DNA from: Zoogloea sp.
GTDB taxonomy: Bacteria; Pseudomonadota; Gammaproteobacteria; Burkholderiales; Rhodocyclaceae
Assembly: GCF_030157465.1 (NCBI RefSeq)
Contig: NZ_JAOAUU010000018.1
Span: 10,504 to 74,503, forward strand
Direction: 5' to 3'
Length of the DNA: 64,000 nt
The first letter of the stretch is position 1. Each line of letters starts with the position of its first letter. The notes under the pieces are model-generated. The model was not told the origin of the DNA and ran no database searches. It worked only from the letters and a program-made list of their open reading frames with translations. Made by a program: the position numbers and the translations under genes. Below, one piece after another: positions 7,601 to 15,771 of this stretch.

Positions 7601-8903
7601 ACAGCGCCCTCACATCGACCCGCGCCTTGAGCCGGGCCGCGAGCAGGTAAAGCCCGCCGAGCTTGCGGTGCAAAAACAGGGTATCGACCGGCGGGATGTG
7701 CCAGAAATCCCGGTCGAGGCCGAGCTTCATGCCCGCATCGCGCATGCGCAGCGACAGATCGGAACGACCGAAATCGAAGGGGCCGGCCTGGCGCAGGGGT
7801 TCGCAGGCCAGCGTGATCATCTCGAGCACGGCGTGGCGATGGCGCGCCTCGAGCGCCTCTGACACATAACCGATGTCGGCCGCCGCGGCGGCAAGGCCGG
7901 CCGGCTCGCCCCGCATCGCCGACGTGAGCAGGCGCCGGTAGGTTTCGGACACGGCTGCGTCAAAGGGGCGGGTGGCGCCAAAGTCGAGCAGGATCAACCG
8001 GCCCGTCGCCACCTCGTAAAGATAGTTTGCGAAGTTGGGATCGGTCTGGACGAGGCGGAATTCGAAGATCTCGCGAAACAGCAGCTCGAACAACAGGCCG
8101 ACCAGCCGGTCCCGCTCGGGCTGCGGCGCATCCTGCAGCGACTCGATCGCCACGCCCTCCACGCGGGACATGGCGAGAATGCCCGGCGTGGTGAGTTCCG
8201 CCCGCATTTCGGGCAGCAAAAACGCCGGGCGGTCGGCCAAGAGCGCCCGGTAGCGCGTCAGGCGGGCGCCTTCCAGCAGGTAGTCGGCTTCCTCGTGGAG
8301 TTGCTGTTTGGCCGCTTCGAGCAGGCTTGATACGTCCAGGGTTTTGGGTAGCAGGCCGGAGATTCGCAGCAAGCCGGCAACGTTGTCGATGTCGCTGGCA
8401 ATGCTCTGCCTGACGCCGGGGTACTGAACCTTGATGGCGAGCCGGCTGCCGTCGCTCGCCTCGGCAGCGTGCACCTGGCCGATCGACGCGGCCGCCATCG
8501 GGGTGAACGAGAAGCGCCTGAAATGGCGCTCCCAACCCGCCCCCCAGTTTTGCGCCAGCACCGGCACCAGCTGGCTCATGGGCATCGGGCGGGCATCCGA
8601 GCGCAAGCGCGACAGGATTTCACTCAGCTCGGGGGGCAACAAGTCTCCGCCATCCATCGACAGCAACTGGCCGACTTTCATCGCCGCGCCGCGCATCTGG
8701 GCCAGTTGCTCGGCCACGCGGCGGGCGTTGGCCGGCGTGAGCAGCAGCTCGCCGACGCGGGGCCGTCGCCCGCCGGCCAGTTGCCGCGCCCCTTCGGCCA
8801 GCATGCCGCCCGCCACCCCGGACGCCAGGCTCCCCAGGCGGGCAAGCCGCGACAGGCGCCCGGTGGGCACGGCAAAAGCGCTGCGTTCGGGCCTGGTCGC
8901 CAT
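7563..8903 (-). CDS. ABC1/AarF/COQ8-family atypical kinase
   Basis: A 446-residue protein of the UbiB/COQ8/ADCK family, atypical kinase-like ATPases that support quinone and lipid metabolism. Visible motifs are KVGQ (76-79), the alanine-rich loop AAASIGQVHAA (about 138-147) that replaces the P-loop, the lysine in AIKVQYPGV, QTDPNFANYL as catalytic loop and LLDFGATR as the DFG region. The QTDPN version resembles COQ8-type proteins rather than the HADPHPGN of UbiB, and no C-terminal membrane helices are evident, so this is probably not the dedicated ubiquinone UbiB. The start ATG overlaps the stop of the DUF3429 gene (TGATG), so translation is coupled. It ends a three-gene operon running away from the light cluster. 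Confidence 0.87.
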   Translation of the reverse strand: MATRPERSAFAVPTGRLSRLARLGSLASGVAGGMLAEGARQLAGGRRPRVGELLLTPANARRVAEQLAQMRGAAMKVGQLLSMDGGDLLPPELSEILSRLRSDARPMPMSQLVPVLAQNWGAGWERHFRRFSFTPMAAASIGQVHAAEASDGSRLAIKVQYPGVRQSIASDIDNVAGLLRISGLLPKTLDVSSLLEAAKQQLHEEADYLLEGARLTRYRALLADRPAFLLPEMRAELTTPGILAMSRVEGVAIESLQDAPQPERDRLVGLLFELLFREIFEFRLVQTDPNFANYLYEVATGRLILLDFGATRPFDAAVSETYRRLLTSAMRGEPAGLAAAAADIGYVSEALEARHRHAVLEMITLACEPLRQAGPFDFGRSDLSLRMRDAGMKLGLDRDFWHIPPVDTLFLHRKLGGLYLLAARLKARVDVRALFTPHAGSRAPGE

Positions 8904-9361
8904 CAAGCCGGCACGAGGAATGCACCGCTCAGCAGGCTGGCACAGGCCACCACGGTGAGGCGCAGGCGCAGCGGCAGATACCAGCCCGGCAAGCGAGCCC
9001 GGGCGGCGAGGCGTCGATCCTGCCAGTAATGCACCAGAAAACCGGTCACCAGAAGCAGGCCGGCATCGATGGGCACCAGCAGCGTCGCCGGCCAGGCCAT
9101 CAACGCCGGCACCGTGCTCCAGATGAAGCACGCCCGGCGACGTCCCGCATCGAGGCTGGGCAGGTTCATCGCAAACCCCCAGTGCAGCGCGCCGACAAAA
9201 CTCAGGATCACCGCGCCATAGGCCATCAGCGCGTCGCTCCACAAATAGGCGTGATGGGGATCGACAACAATGGCCAGCACCGTACCCGCGAAGGGCAGCA
9301 GCCCGCCGTAGCCCAGCCAGGCCACGCTGCCGGGCAGGGTGTCAGTGTGCGCGTGGTTCAT
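8903..9361 (-). CDS. DUF3429 domain inner-membrane protein
   Basis: A 152-residue protein with four to five hydrophobic helices. The helix LMAYGAVILSFVGALHWGFA and the N-terminal WLGYGGLLPFAGTVLA match DUF3429, a small membrane family of unknown function. The gene starts 6 bases after the SDR stop, and its own stop overlaps the kinase start in TGATG, so it is the middle gene of an SDR-DUF3429-kinase operon. Its neighbours suggest a role in membrane lipid or quinone upkeep, possibly during light or oxidative stress; this is inference only. Confidence 0.8.
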   Translation of the reverse strand: MNHAHTDTLPGSVAWLGYGGLLPFAGTVLAIVVDPHHAYLWSDALMAYGAVILSFVGALHWGFAMNLPSLDAGRRRACFIWSTVPALMAWPATLLVPIDAGLLLVTGFLVHYWQDRRLAARARLPGWYLPLRLRLTVVACASLLSGAFLVPA

Positions 9362-9367
9362 GGCGGA

Positions 9368-10108
9368 TCACTTGACGAGGGGGCGTATCTGCGAAAAGCC
9401 GGCGTCCATCGACCACACCTGGCCGGTCACCCGCGCGGCCTGTTCGGACAGCAACCAGGCCATCAGGCGGGCGAGTTCCTGCGGCGAGCCGATGCCCGGC
9501 AGCGGGTATTGCCTGGCCGCCGCCTCGCGGGCCGTGGCACTGCCGATGATCCCGGCCGAAGCCGGTGTTTCCATGATGCCGGGCGCCACCGCGTTTACGC
9601 GGATGCCGGCCCCCGCATGGCTGGCCGCCGCCGCGCGCACGAGGCCCTCCACGCCCGCCTTGGCGGCGGCCACGGCCTCGTGGTTGGGCGTGCCGATCTG
9701 CGCGGCAGCCGACGAAACCAGTACCGCCGCGCCGGGGCGGCGCGCGCTGCGCAAGGCACCGACAAACCCGCCCAGGGTGTGAAACGCACTGATCAGGTTG
9801 GCCCGCAGGCAGTCGTCGAAATCCGCCTCGGCCATGCGGTGCACGCTACCCAGCCGGATGTTGCCGACGCAGTGGGCCAGGGCGTCCGGCACCAGCTGGT
9901 GTGCCGCCGCCACTTCAAACACCTTCTGCACGCCCGCCACGCTGCTGCAATCGGCTTCGATATGCAGATGCGCCGTGCCGAACGCCTCGGCCAGCCGCCC
10001 GGCGTCGCGACTCACCACGATCAGCCGCCAGCCCTCTGCCGCCAGTTCGCCTGCCAGGGCCCGGCCCAGTCCGCCGGCTGCGCCGGTAATCAATGCGATT
10101 TTTTCCAC
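9368..10108 (-). CDS. Short-chain dehydrogenase/reductase-like protein lacking the catalytic Tyr
   Basis: A 246-residue Rossmann protein with the SDR nucleotide motif TGAAGGLG (residues 8-15), a central Asn (NLISAF) and the post-catalytic VNAVAPG stretch. The usual YxxxK is not intact: the lysine is K150 (AAAKAG), but the tyrosine position is Val146 (NHEAVAAAK). The catalytic serine region SS (132-133) remains. It may be a non-standard reductase or an NAD(P)-binding protein without classical activity. A GTG at 10108 preceded by GGGAG with six-base spacing is the preferred start; an upstream GTG at 10186 would run into the regulatory palindrome region. It is first in the operon divergent from the photolyase cluster. 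Confidence 0.82.
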   Translation of the reverse strand: MEKIALITGAAGGLGRALAGELAAEGWRLIVVSRDAGRLAEAFGTAHLHIEADCSSVAGVQKVFEVAAAHQLVPDALAHCVGNIRLGSVHRMAEADFDDCLRANLISAFHTLGGFVGALRSARRPGAAVLVSSAAAQIGTPNHEAVAAAKAGVEGLVRAAAASHAGAGIRVNAVAPGIMETPASAGIIGSATAREAAARQYPLPGIGSPQELARLMAWLLSEQAARVTGQVWSMDAGFSQIRPLVK

Positions 10109-10148
10109 GACCACTCCCGGGTTTCCGGGCGCATCCAAAAAACCTTCT

Positions 10149-10176
10149 TTGAGCGCCTCGTCTCGCCTAGTATCAT
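10149..10176 (+). promoter_or_regulatory. Candidate sigma-70-type promoter of the photolyase cluster
   Basis: TTGAGC (10149-10154) and TATCAT (10171-10176) are separated by 16 bases, which places a start of transcription near 10183. The palindrome at 10189-10207 would then lie just downstream of the start site. Prediction by eye only. Confidence 0.4.
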
Positions 10177-10188
10177 GAGATACCACTC

Positions 10189-10207
10189 TTTTTGTCTAGG
10201 ACAAAAA
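10189..10207. promoter_or_regulatory. Perfect 8-bp inverted repeat between divergent operons (candidate operator)
   Basis: TTTTTGTC TAG GACAAAAA is a perfect inverted repeat with a three-base centre. It overlaps the ribosome binding site (AGGAC) and the first base of the FAD oxidoreductase ATG. On the other strand it coincides with a possible -35 region (TAGACA) of the SDR operon. Binding here could control both operons. I cannot name a regulator for this site, and none is encoded nearby. Confidence 0.6.
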
Positions 10208-11199
10208 TGAATAAAAGTCCAAGAATCGCCGTTATTGGCGCTGGAATATCCGGTTTGTCCTGCTCAAAAAATCTCCACGACGGCGCTTTTGAGCTTTTTG
10301 TCTACGACAAAAGCCGGGGCCCGGCCGGGCGCATGAGCACCCGCCGCGGTGACGGCTGGCAGTGCGACCACGGCGCCCAGTACTTCACCGCCCGCGATCC
10401 GGGTTTTCGCGCCGAAGTGGCGCGCTGGCAGGCTGCCGGCGTGGCCGGCGTGTGGCCGGCGCGGCTGGCGGTTTTCAACGAGGCCGACGGCCAGCGCAGC
10501 GAAACGCGACTCGAACGCTTCGTCGGCGTGCCGCGCATGACCGCACCGGCCCGCTTTCTGGCCGACACCCTGCCGCTGACGGCGCAAACCACCATCACCC
10601 GGCTCGAGCGCACACCGGCGGGCTGGCAGATCACATCCGCCGAGCACGGCCAACTGCCGGGCCACTTCGACGCGGTGCTGCTGGCCGTGCCCGCCCCCCA
10701 GGCCGTGCCGCTGCTGGAAGCAGTGGCGCCGGATCTGGCCGCCATCGCCGCCGGCGCCGTGATGCGCGGAAGCTGGGCGCTGATGCTGCGCTACGACGCC
10801 CCCGTGGCCCTTTCCTTCGACGCCGCCTTCGTCAATTGCGGCCCGCTGCGCTGGATCGCCCGCGACAACAGCAAGCCCGGCCGCGGCGCGCAGGAAACCT
10901 GGCTGCTGCACGCCAGCGCCGAGTGGAGCGAAGCCCACATCGAAGAGACGCCCGAAGCGGTGGCCGCGGCGCTGCTGCAGGCCTTCGGCCAACTCGGCGG
11001 CCCCGCCCCGCAGGCCTGGTCAGCCCACCGCTGGCGCTACGCCGACACCGAACCGGCCCTCGACAAGGGCTGCGTCTGGGACGCCGGGCTGCGCATCGGC
11101 CTGTGCGGCGACTGGCTCAATGGCGGCAAGGTCGAAGGCGCATGGCTGAGCGGACAGGCGCTGGCGCGGCAGGTTGCGCAGTCTTTCGGCGCAGCCTGA
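10207..11199 (+). CDS. NAD(P)/FAD-dependent oxidoreductase (COG3380, renalase-like)
   Basis: A 330-residue flavoprotein. The dinucleotide-binding GAGISG is at residues 11-16 of the first beta-alpha-beta unit. The amine-oxidase-like GRMSTRR and the DHGAQYFTARD stretch follow, and the C-terminal FAD-contacting segment is GLCGDWLNGGKVEGAWLSG. This matches the COG3380 group of predicted oxidoreductases, which are often encoded next to photolyase genes; the substrate is not established. The ATG at 10207 is chosen because AGGAC lies four bases upstream; a TTG further 5' would put the palindrome into the coding region. The photolyase-like gene follows after 18 bases. A second copy of the palindrome lies within codons 30-36. 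Confidence 0.88.
   Translation: MNKSPRIAVIGAGISGLSCSKNLHDGAFELFVYDKSRGPAGRMSTRRGDGWQCDHGAQYFTARDPGFRAEVARWQAAGVAGVWPARLAVFNEADGQRSETRLERFVGVPRMTAPARFLADTLPLTAQTTITRLERTPAGWQITSAEHGQLPGHFDAVLLAVPAPQAVPLLEAVAPDLAAIAAGAVMRGSWALMLRYDAPVALSFDAAFVNCGPLRWIARDNSKPGRGAQETWLLHASAEWSEAHIEETPEAVAAALLQAFGQLGGPAPQAWSAHRWRYADTEPALDKGCVWDAGLRIGLCGDWLNGGKVEGAWLSGQALARQVAQSFGAA
10296..10312. promoter_or_regulatory. Second copy of the palindrome inside the first cluster gene
   Basis: TTTTGTC TAC GACAAAA repeats the upstream palindrome almost exactly (TTTTTGTCTA-G/C-GACAAAA) and lies about 105 bases further on, close to ten helical turns. The spacing and conservation suggest a pair of operator sites able to support looping or a roadblock. 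It also encodes ordinary residues (FVYDK), so coincidence is possible. Confidence 0.45.
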
Positions 11200-11217
11200 C
11201 ATCGCCGGGCGCGCGTC

Positions 11218-12747
11218 ATGGACTACAGCGTCGTCTGGTTCAAGCGTGATCTGCGTCTTCATGATCACGCCGCGCTGCACGCCGCCGCCGCGCGCGGGCC
11301 GCTGCTGTGCCTGTACGTGGTGGAGCCCGCCCTGTGGCAGGCGCCGGACACCGCCCGCCAGCATTACGAGTTCATCCTTGAGAGCCTGCGCGAGCTGTAC
11401 CGGGCGCTACGCCAGCTGGGCGGACGGCTGCACCTGGTCACCGGCGACGTGGTCGAGGTGCTGGATCGCCTGCATGCCGCAGCGCCGTTTGGCGCGCTGT
11501 TTGCCCACGAAGAAACCGGCAACGGCCTCACCTTTCAGCGCGATCTCGCGGTGGGCCACTGGTGCCGATCCCACGGCGTGCACTGGCAGGAATTCCCCCA
11601 GTTCGGCGTGGTGCGGCGCCTCGCCAGCCGCGATGCCTGGCAGGCCCGCTGGGAAGCCCTGATGGCCCAGCCCTGCCTGCCCACGCCCCAGCACCTGCGC
11701 TTTGCGCCCCTGCCCTGGCCCGATACGCCGCCCCCCGCGGCGGCGGCCCTCGGACTCGCCGCGCACGATCCGCCCCACCGCCAGACCGGCGGGCGCAGCC
11801 ACGGGCTGGACGTGCTGCACGATTTTCTCGGCGAGCGCAGCCAGCAATACCGCGGCGGCATCTCGTCGCCCCTGTCGGCGCCCACCGCCTGCTCGCGCCT
11901 GTCGCCCTACCTGGCCTTCGGCTGCCTGAGCCTGCGCGAAATCGTGCTCGCCGCGCGCTTCAAAAGCGCCACCCTGCCCGCCTCGGCCAGTCGTCACAAA
12001 GCCGGCATCAGCGCCTTCATCAGCCGCCTTTACTGGCACTGCCACTTCATCCAGAAGCTCGAAAGCGAGCCCGAACTCGAATTCCGCAACCTGCACCGGG
12101 GCTACGACGGCATGCGCGAAGCCGACTGGAACCCGCGCCATTTCGAGGCCCTGACCGCCGGGCGCACCGGCTGGCCGCTGGTCGATGCCTGCGTGGTGAT
12201 GCTGCGCGAAACCGGCTGGATCAACTTTCGCATGCGCGCCATGCTCGTCTCGGTGGCCGCTTACCCCCTGTGGCTGCACTGGCGGCCGGTCGGGCTGTGG
12301 CTGGCGCGGCAGTTTCTCGACTACGAGCCGGGGATTCACTGGAGCCAGATGCAGATGCAATCCGGCACCACCGGCATCAACGTGCCGCGCATCTACAACC
12401 CCATCAAGCAGGCCCGCGACCACGACCCCCACGGCCATTTCGTGCGCCGCTGGCTGCCGGCCCTGCGCCGCGTGCCCGACAGCTGGCTGTTCGAACCCTG
12501 GCGCATGCCCGCCGACCTGCAGGCCCGCCACGGCCTGCAACCCGGCGACATCGCCGAGCCGCCGCTCGACCTGGAAGCCGCCACCCGCGCCGCCAAGGCC
12601 CGCCTATTTGCGCTGAAGGCCCAGCCGGACATCCGTGCCGCCAAAGCCGCTATCGTGCAAAAACACGGCTCGCGCAAACGCACGCCCACCACCCCATCCC
12701 GCGGCAAAAAAGCCGCCAGCAAGAATCAAATGGATCTGGATTTCTGA
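11218..12747 (+). CDS. Cryptochrome/deoxyribodipyrimidine photolyase family protein
   Basis: A 509-residue protein with the N-terminal alpha/beta antenna domain (VVWFKRDLRLHDHAAL) and the C-terminal FAD-binding helical domain. It has typical stretches GRTGWPLVDACVVMLRETG, INFRMRAMLVS and IHWSQMQMQSGTTGIN, then RIYNPIKQ and a WLPALRRVPDSWLFEPW segment. It is clearly in the photolyase/cryptochrome superfamily but is neither the DASH nor the Fe-S class, both of which are encoded downstream. The last 40 or so residues are Lys/Arg/Ser/Thr-rich (GSRKRTPTTPSRGKKAASK), a likely disordered nucleic-acid-binding or signalling tail. The stop codon abuts the ATG of the DUF2256 gene. Whether it repairs DNA or senses light is not decidable here. 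Confidence 0.88.
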   Translation: MDYSVVWFKRDLRLHDHAALHAAAARGPLLCLYVVEPALWQAPDTARQHYEFILESLRELYRALRQLGGRLHLVTGDVVEVLDRLHAAAPFGALFAHEETGNGLTFQRDLAVGHWCRSHGVHWQEFPQFGVVRRLASRDAWQARWEALMAQPCLPTPQHLRFAPLPWPDTPPPAAAALGLAAHDPPHRQTGGRSHGLDVLHDFLGERSQQYRGGISSPLSAPTACSRLSPYLAFGCLSLREIVLAARFKSATLPASASRHKAGISAFISRLYWHCHFIQKLESEPELEFRNLHRGYDGMREADWNPRHFEALTAGRTGWPLVDACVVMLRETGWINFRMRAMLVSVAAYPLWLHWRPVGLWLARQFLDYEPGIHWSQMQMQSGTTGINVPRIYNPIKQARDHDPHGHFVRRWLPALRRVPDSWLFEPWRMPADLQARHGLQPGDIAEPPLDLEAATRAAKARLFALKAQPDIRAAKAAIVQKHGSRKRTPTTPSRGKKAASKNQMDLDF

Positions 12748-12894
12748 ATGTCGATGCGCAAAAAATCCGACCTGCCCACCAAGCCCTGCCAACGCTGCGG
12801 CCGCCCTTTTGCCTGGCGCAAAAAATGGGCGCGGGTGTGGGACGACGTGAAGTACTGCTCCGAACGCTGCCGCCACCACAAGGCCCAAGCATGA
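12748..12894 (+). CDS. DUF2256 small zinc-ribbon-like protein
   Basis: A 48-residue basic peptide with two CxxC-like knuckles: CQRC at residues 14-17 and CSERC at 37-41, and with the W-R-K-K-W core (WRKKWARVWDDVKYC) of DUF2256. Four cysteines in this spacing suggest one bound zinc. It starts directly after the upstream stop (TGAATG), and its own stop overlaps the CRY-DASH start in ATGA, so it is translated within the operon. DUF2256 genes are commonly found with cryptochrome/photolyase genes, but no function is known. Confidence 0.88.
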   Translation: MSMRKKSDLPTKPCQRCGRPFAWRKKWARVWDDVKYCSERCRHHKAQA

Positions 12895-14159
12895 GCACCG
12901 TCATCTACTGGTTCCGCAACGATCTGCGCCTCGCCGACAACCCGGCGCTGCGCCACGCCTGCCGAACCGCCAGCCGGCTCGTGCCGGTGTATTGCCACGC
13001 GCCGGAGCAAACCACCGAATGGGGCTTCGCGCGGGTCGGGCGCCATCGCCGGCAATTTCTCGCCGGGGGCCTCGCCGATCTGGCCACCCAACTCGGCGCG
13101 CGGGGCAGTGCGCTCGTCGAGCTGCACGGCGACCCGGTGGGCAGCCTGGCCGCGCTGGCACAGCAAACCGGCGCCCGTCAGATCGTCTGCGAAGCCATCG
13201 CCGCGCCCGAAGAGGCCGCCGAAATCGCCGCCCTGCATGCCACCGGCCTCGACGTGGACTGCCACTGGCAATCCACCCTGCTCGATCCGGACAGCCTGCC
13301 CTTCACCTCCGACCGCCTGCCCGACGTGTTCACCGCGTTCCGCCAGGCCGTCGAGAAAGCCGGCATCGCTCCGCGCCTGCCGCTGCCTGCGCCGGCGCTC
13401 ATGCCGCCACTGCCGGCGGGTTCATGCCCGGCGCCCGTCGCCCCCAACACCCAGCCCTCCCCGACCACGGCCGACCCGCGCTCGGCCTTTCCATTTGCAG
13501 GCGGCGCAAGCGCCGCCGAGGCGCATCTATCCCAATACCTGCAGCGCAAACTGCCCCACACCTACAAGGCCACCCGCAACCGCCTCGCCGGCATCGACGA
13601 TTCCAGCAAGTTCTCGCCCTGGCTCGCCTCCGGCGCCCTGTCGGCCCGGCAGATCATGGCCCGGCTCAAGGCCTTCGAAGCCGAACACGGCGCCAACGAA
13701 GGCAGCTACTGGCTGTGGTTCGAACTCTTGTGGCGCGACTACTTTCGCCTGCTGCACCGCAAATACGGCCGGCGCCTTTACTGCGCCAGCGGCCTCAACG
13801 GCCACCACACGCCGGCCCACGACCCCGACGCCTTTGCCCGCTGGCGCACGGGGCAAACCGGCGAAGCGCTGGTCGACGCCGGCATGCGCGAACTCGCCGC
13901 CACCGGCTACCTCTCCAACCGCATGCGGCAGATCGTCGCCAGCCACCTGATCCACGACTGCGCCTGCGACTGGCGGGCCGGCGCGGCGTGGTTCGAGGCG
14001 CAACTCATCGACTACGACGTGTGCAGCAACCACGCAAACTGGCTCTACATCGCCGGCCACGGCACCGACCCCCGCGGCGGGCGCCGCTTCAACCCCGACA
14101 AGCAAACCCGCGAATACGACGCCGACGGCCGTTACCGCGCCCTGTGGAGCCGCCCATGA
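12891..14159 (+). CDS. Cryptochrome DASH
   Basis: A 422-residue protein of the CRY-DASH class, which binds FAD (and usually a folate antenna) and repairs cyclobutane dimers, preferentially in single-stranded DNA. Evidence: the N-terminal VIYWFRNDLRLADNPAL; the central KFSPWLASGALSARQI; WFELLWRDYFRLLHRKYG; GYLSNRMRQIVASHLI; and the DASH-type end ANWLYIAGHGTDPRGGRRFN followed by QTREYD. A proline-rich linker of about 40 residues lies near residues 165-205. The start overlaps the DUF2256 stop by four bases and the stop overlaps the next start (ATGA), so it is translationally coupled on both sides. An upstream in-frame extension exists but is only the other frame of the preceding photolyase gene. 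Confidence 0.93.
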   Translation: MSTVIYWFRNDLRLADNPALRHACRTASRLVPVYCHAPEQTTEWGFARVGRHRRQFLAGGLADLATQLGARGSALVELHGDPVGSLAALAQQTGARQIVCEAIAAPEEAAEIAALHATGLDVDCHWQSTLLDPDSLPFTSDRLPDVFTAFRQAVEKAGIAPRLPLPAPALMPPLPAGSCPAPVAPNTQPSPTTADPRSAFPFAGGASAAEAHLSQYLQRKLPHTYKATRNRLAGIDDSSKFSPWLASGALSARQIMARLKAFEAEHGANEGSYWLWFELLWRDYFRLLHRKYGRRLYCASGLNGHHTPAHDPDAFARWRTGQTGEALVDAGMRELAATGYLSNRMRQIVASHLIHDCACDWRAGAAWFEAQLIDYDVCSNHANWLYIAGHGTDPRGGRRFNPDKQTREYDADGRYRALWSRP

Positions 14160-15682
14160 CCACCCTGCGCCTGATCCTCGGCGACCAGCTCAACCCGCTG
14201 CACAGCTGGTTCGACGAAACCCGCCCCGACGTAGTTTACGTTCTGATGGAAGTCCGCCAGGAAACCGATTACGTCCTCCATCACGCCCAGAAGATCCTGG
14301 CCATCTTCGCCGCCATGCGCGACTTCGCCCGGCGCCTCACCGAAGCCGGCCACCGCACGCACTACCTGGCCATCGACGACCCAGCCAACCGCCACAGCCT
14401 GCCCGCCAACCTCGACGCGCTGATCGATCAGCACGCCGCCACCCGCCTCGAATACCAAGCCCCGGACGAATACCGCCTCGACCGCCAGCTCGCCGATTAC
14501 GCAGCGCAGCTGGCGATTCCGGCAAGCATGGTGGACAGCGAACATTTCTACACCGGCCGCGACGACGCCGCGAACCTGTTCGAGAGCCGCAAGCTGTGGC
14601 TGATGGAACACTTCTACCGCCACATGCGCACCCGCCACGACGTGCTGATGGCCGGCGGCAAACCCATGGGCGGGCAGTGGAACTTCGACCACGACAACCG
14701 CAAGCCCTGGCCCGGCCTGCCCCGCGAGCCCGCCGACTGGCGCACCCGGCACGACCACTCGGCCCTGTGGCAAAGCATTGTCGCGGCCGGCGTGAAAAGC
14801 TTCGGCGAACCCGACGCCGCCCGCCTCGCCTGGCCGCTGAACCGCGAAGAGGCGCTGCAGCACCTCGACGACTTCATCACCGAAGCCCTGCCCCATTTCG
14901 GCGACTTCCAGGACGCCCTCACCTACCGGGCGTGGCGGCTGTTTCATTCGCTGCTGTCCTTCGCCCTCAACACCAAAATGCTCAACCCCCGCGAAGTCGT
15001 CGCCAAGGTGGCGGCGGCCCATGCCGCAGGGCAGGTTCCGCTGGCGGCGGCCGAAGGCTTCATCCGGCAGATTCTCGGCTGGCGGGAATACGTGCGTGGC
15101 GTGTATTGGGCGCGCATGCCGGGCTACGCCGAACACAATGTCTTTGAACACCACCAGCCGCTACCCGAGTGGTTCTGGACCGGGCAAACCCACATGCGCT
15201 GCGTCGGGCACGCCATCGGCCAGTCGCTGGATCACGCCTACGCCCACCACATCCAGCGCCTGATGGTGATCGGCAATTTCGCGCTGCTCGCCGGGCTCGA
15301 TCCGGCCGCCCTGCACCGCTGGTATCTGGGCATCTACATCGACGCCTTCGAGTGGGTCGAGCTGCCCAACACCGTGGGCATGAGCCAGTTTGCCGACGGC
15401 GGCCTGCTCGCCACCAAGCCCTATGTGTCGAGCGCCGCCTACATCGACCGCATGAGCGACTACTGCAAGGGCTGCGCCTACGACAAGAAGGCGCGGGTGG
15501 GTGAAAAAGCCTGCCCCTTCAACGCGCTGTACTGGGATTTTTTCGACCGCAACCGCACCAGGCTTGGCACCAACCACCGCCTCGGCATGGTCTTCAAACA
15601 GCTCGCCCGCTTCGATGAAAGCACGCTGGCCGGCATCCGCCAGCACGCCGAATCGCTCAGGAACAGGCTGGACACGCTATAG
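14156..15682 (+). CDS. Fe-S cluster cryptochrome/(6-4) photolyase (PhrB/CryPro type)
   Basis: A 508-residue protein of the COG3046 photolyase-related family (FeS-BCP), known as bacterial (6-4) photolyases with a [4Fe-4S] cluster and a ribolumazine-type antenna. The four cluster cysteines are visible: Cys349 ([10 protein letters not shown]), then Cys437-x2-Cys440-x12-Cys453. Their spacing agrees with the published Agrobacterium PhrB ligands. The N-terminus [16 protein letters not shown] and the core [21 protein letters not shown] are also diagnostic. The gene begins inside the CRY-DASH stop (ATGA) and is the last gene of the light cluster. Expected role: repair of (6-4) photoproducts, possibly also signalling. 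Confidence 0.92.
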   Translation: MTTLRLILGDQLNPLHSWFDETRPDVVYVLMEVRQETDYVLHHAQKILAIFAAMRDFARRLTEAGHRTHYLAIDDPANRHSLPANLDALIDQHAATRLEYQAPDEYRLDRQLADYAAQLAIPASMVDSEHFYTGRDDAANLFESRKLWLMEHFYRHMRTRHDVLMAGGKPMGGQWNFDHDNRKPWPGLPREPADWRTRHDHSALWQSIVAAGVKSFGEPDAARLAWPLNREEALQHLDDFITEALPHFGDFQDALTYRAWRLFHSLLSFALNTKMLNPREVVAKVAAAHAAGQVPLAAAEGFIRQILGWREYVRGVYWARMPGYAEHNVFEHHQPLPEWFWTGQTHMRCVGHAIGQSLDHAYAHHIQRLMVIGNFALLAGLDPAALHRWYLGIYIDAFEWVELPNTVGMSQFADGGLLATKPYVSSAAYIDRMSDYCKGCAYDKKARVGEKACPFNALYWDFFDRNRTRLGTNHRLGMVFKQLARFDESTLAGIRQHAESLRNRLDTL

Positions 15683-15771
15683 CCAAATCGGGCCGGAGCA
15701 CCACCGGCCTCCCGATCCGGCTTGCCCCGCATCGTTTCGCCCCCCATAATTTTCTCGTGGGCAGCCGTTTC

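Noticed and set aside
11562-12890. In-frame upstream extension of the CRY-DASH gene, giving an 865-residue protein
   Set aside because: The extra part is Arg/Pro/Ala-rich and is simply another frame of the preceding photolyase gene; DASH homologues start at 12891.
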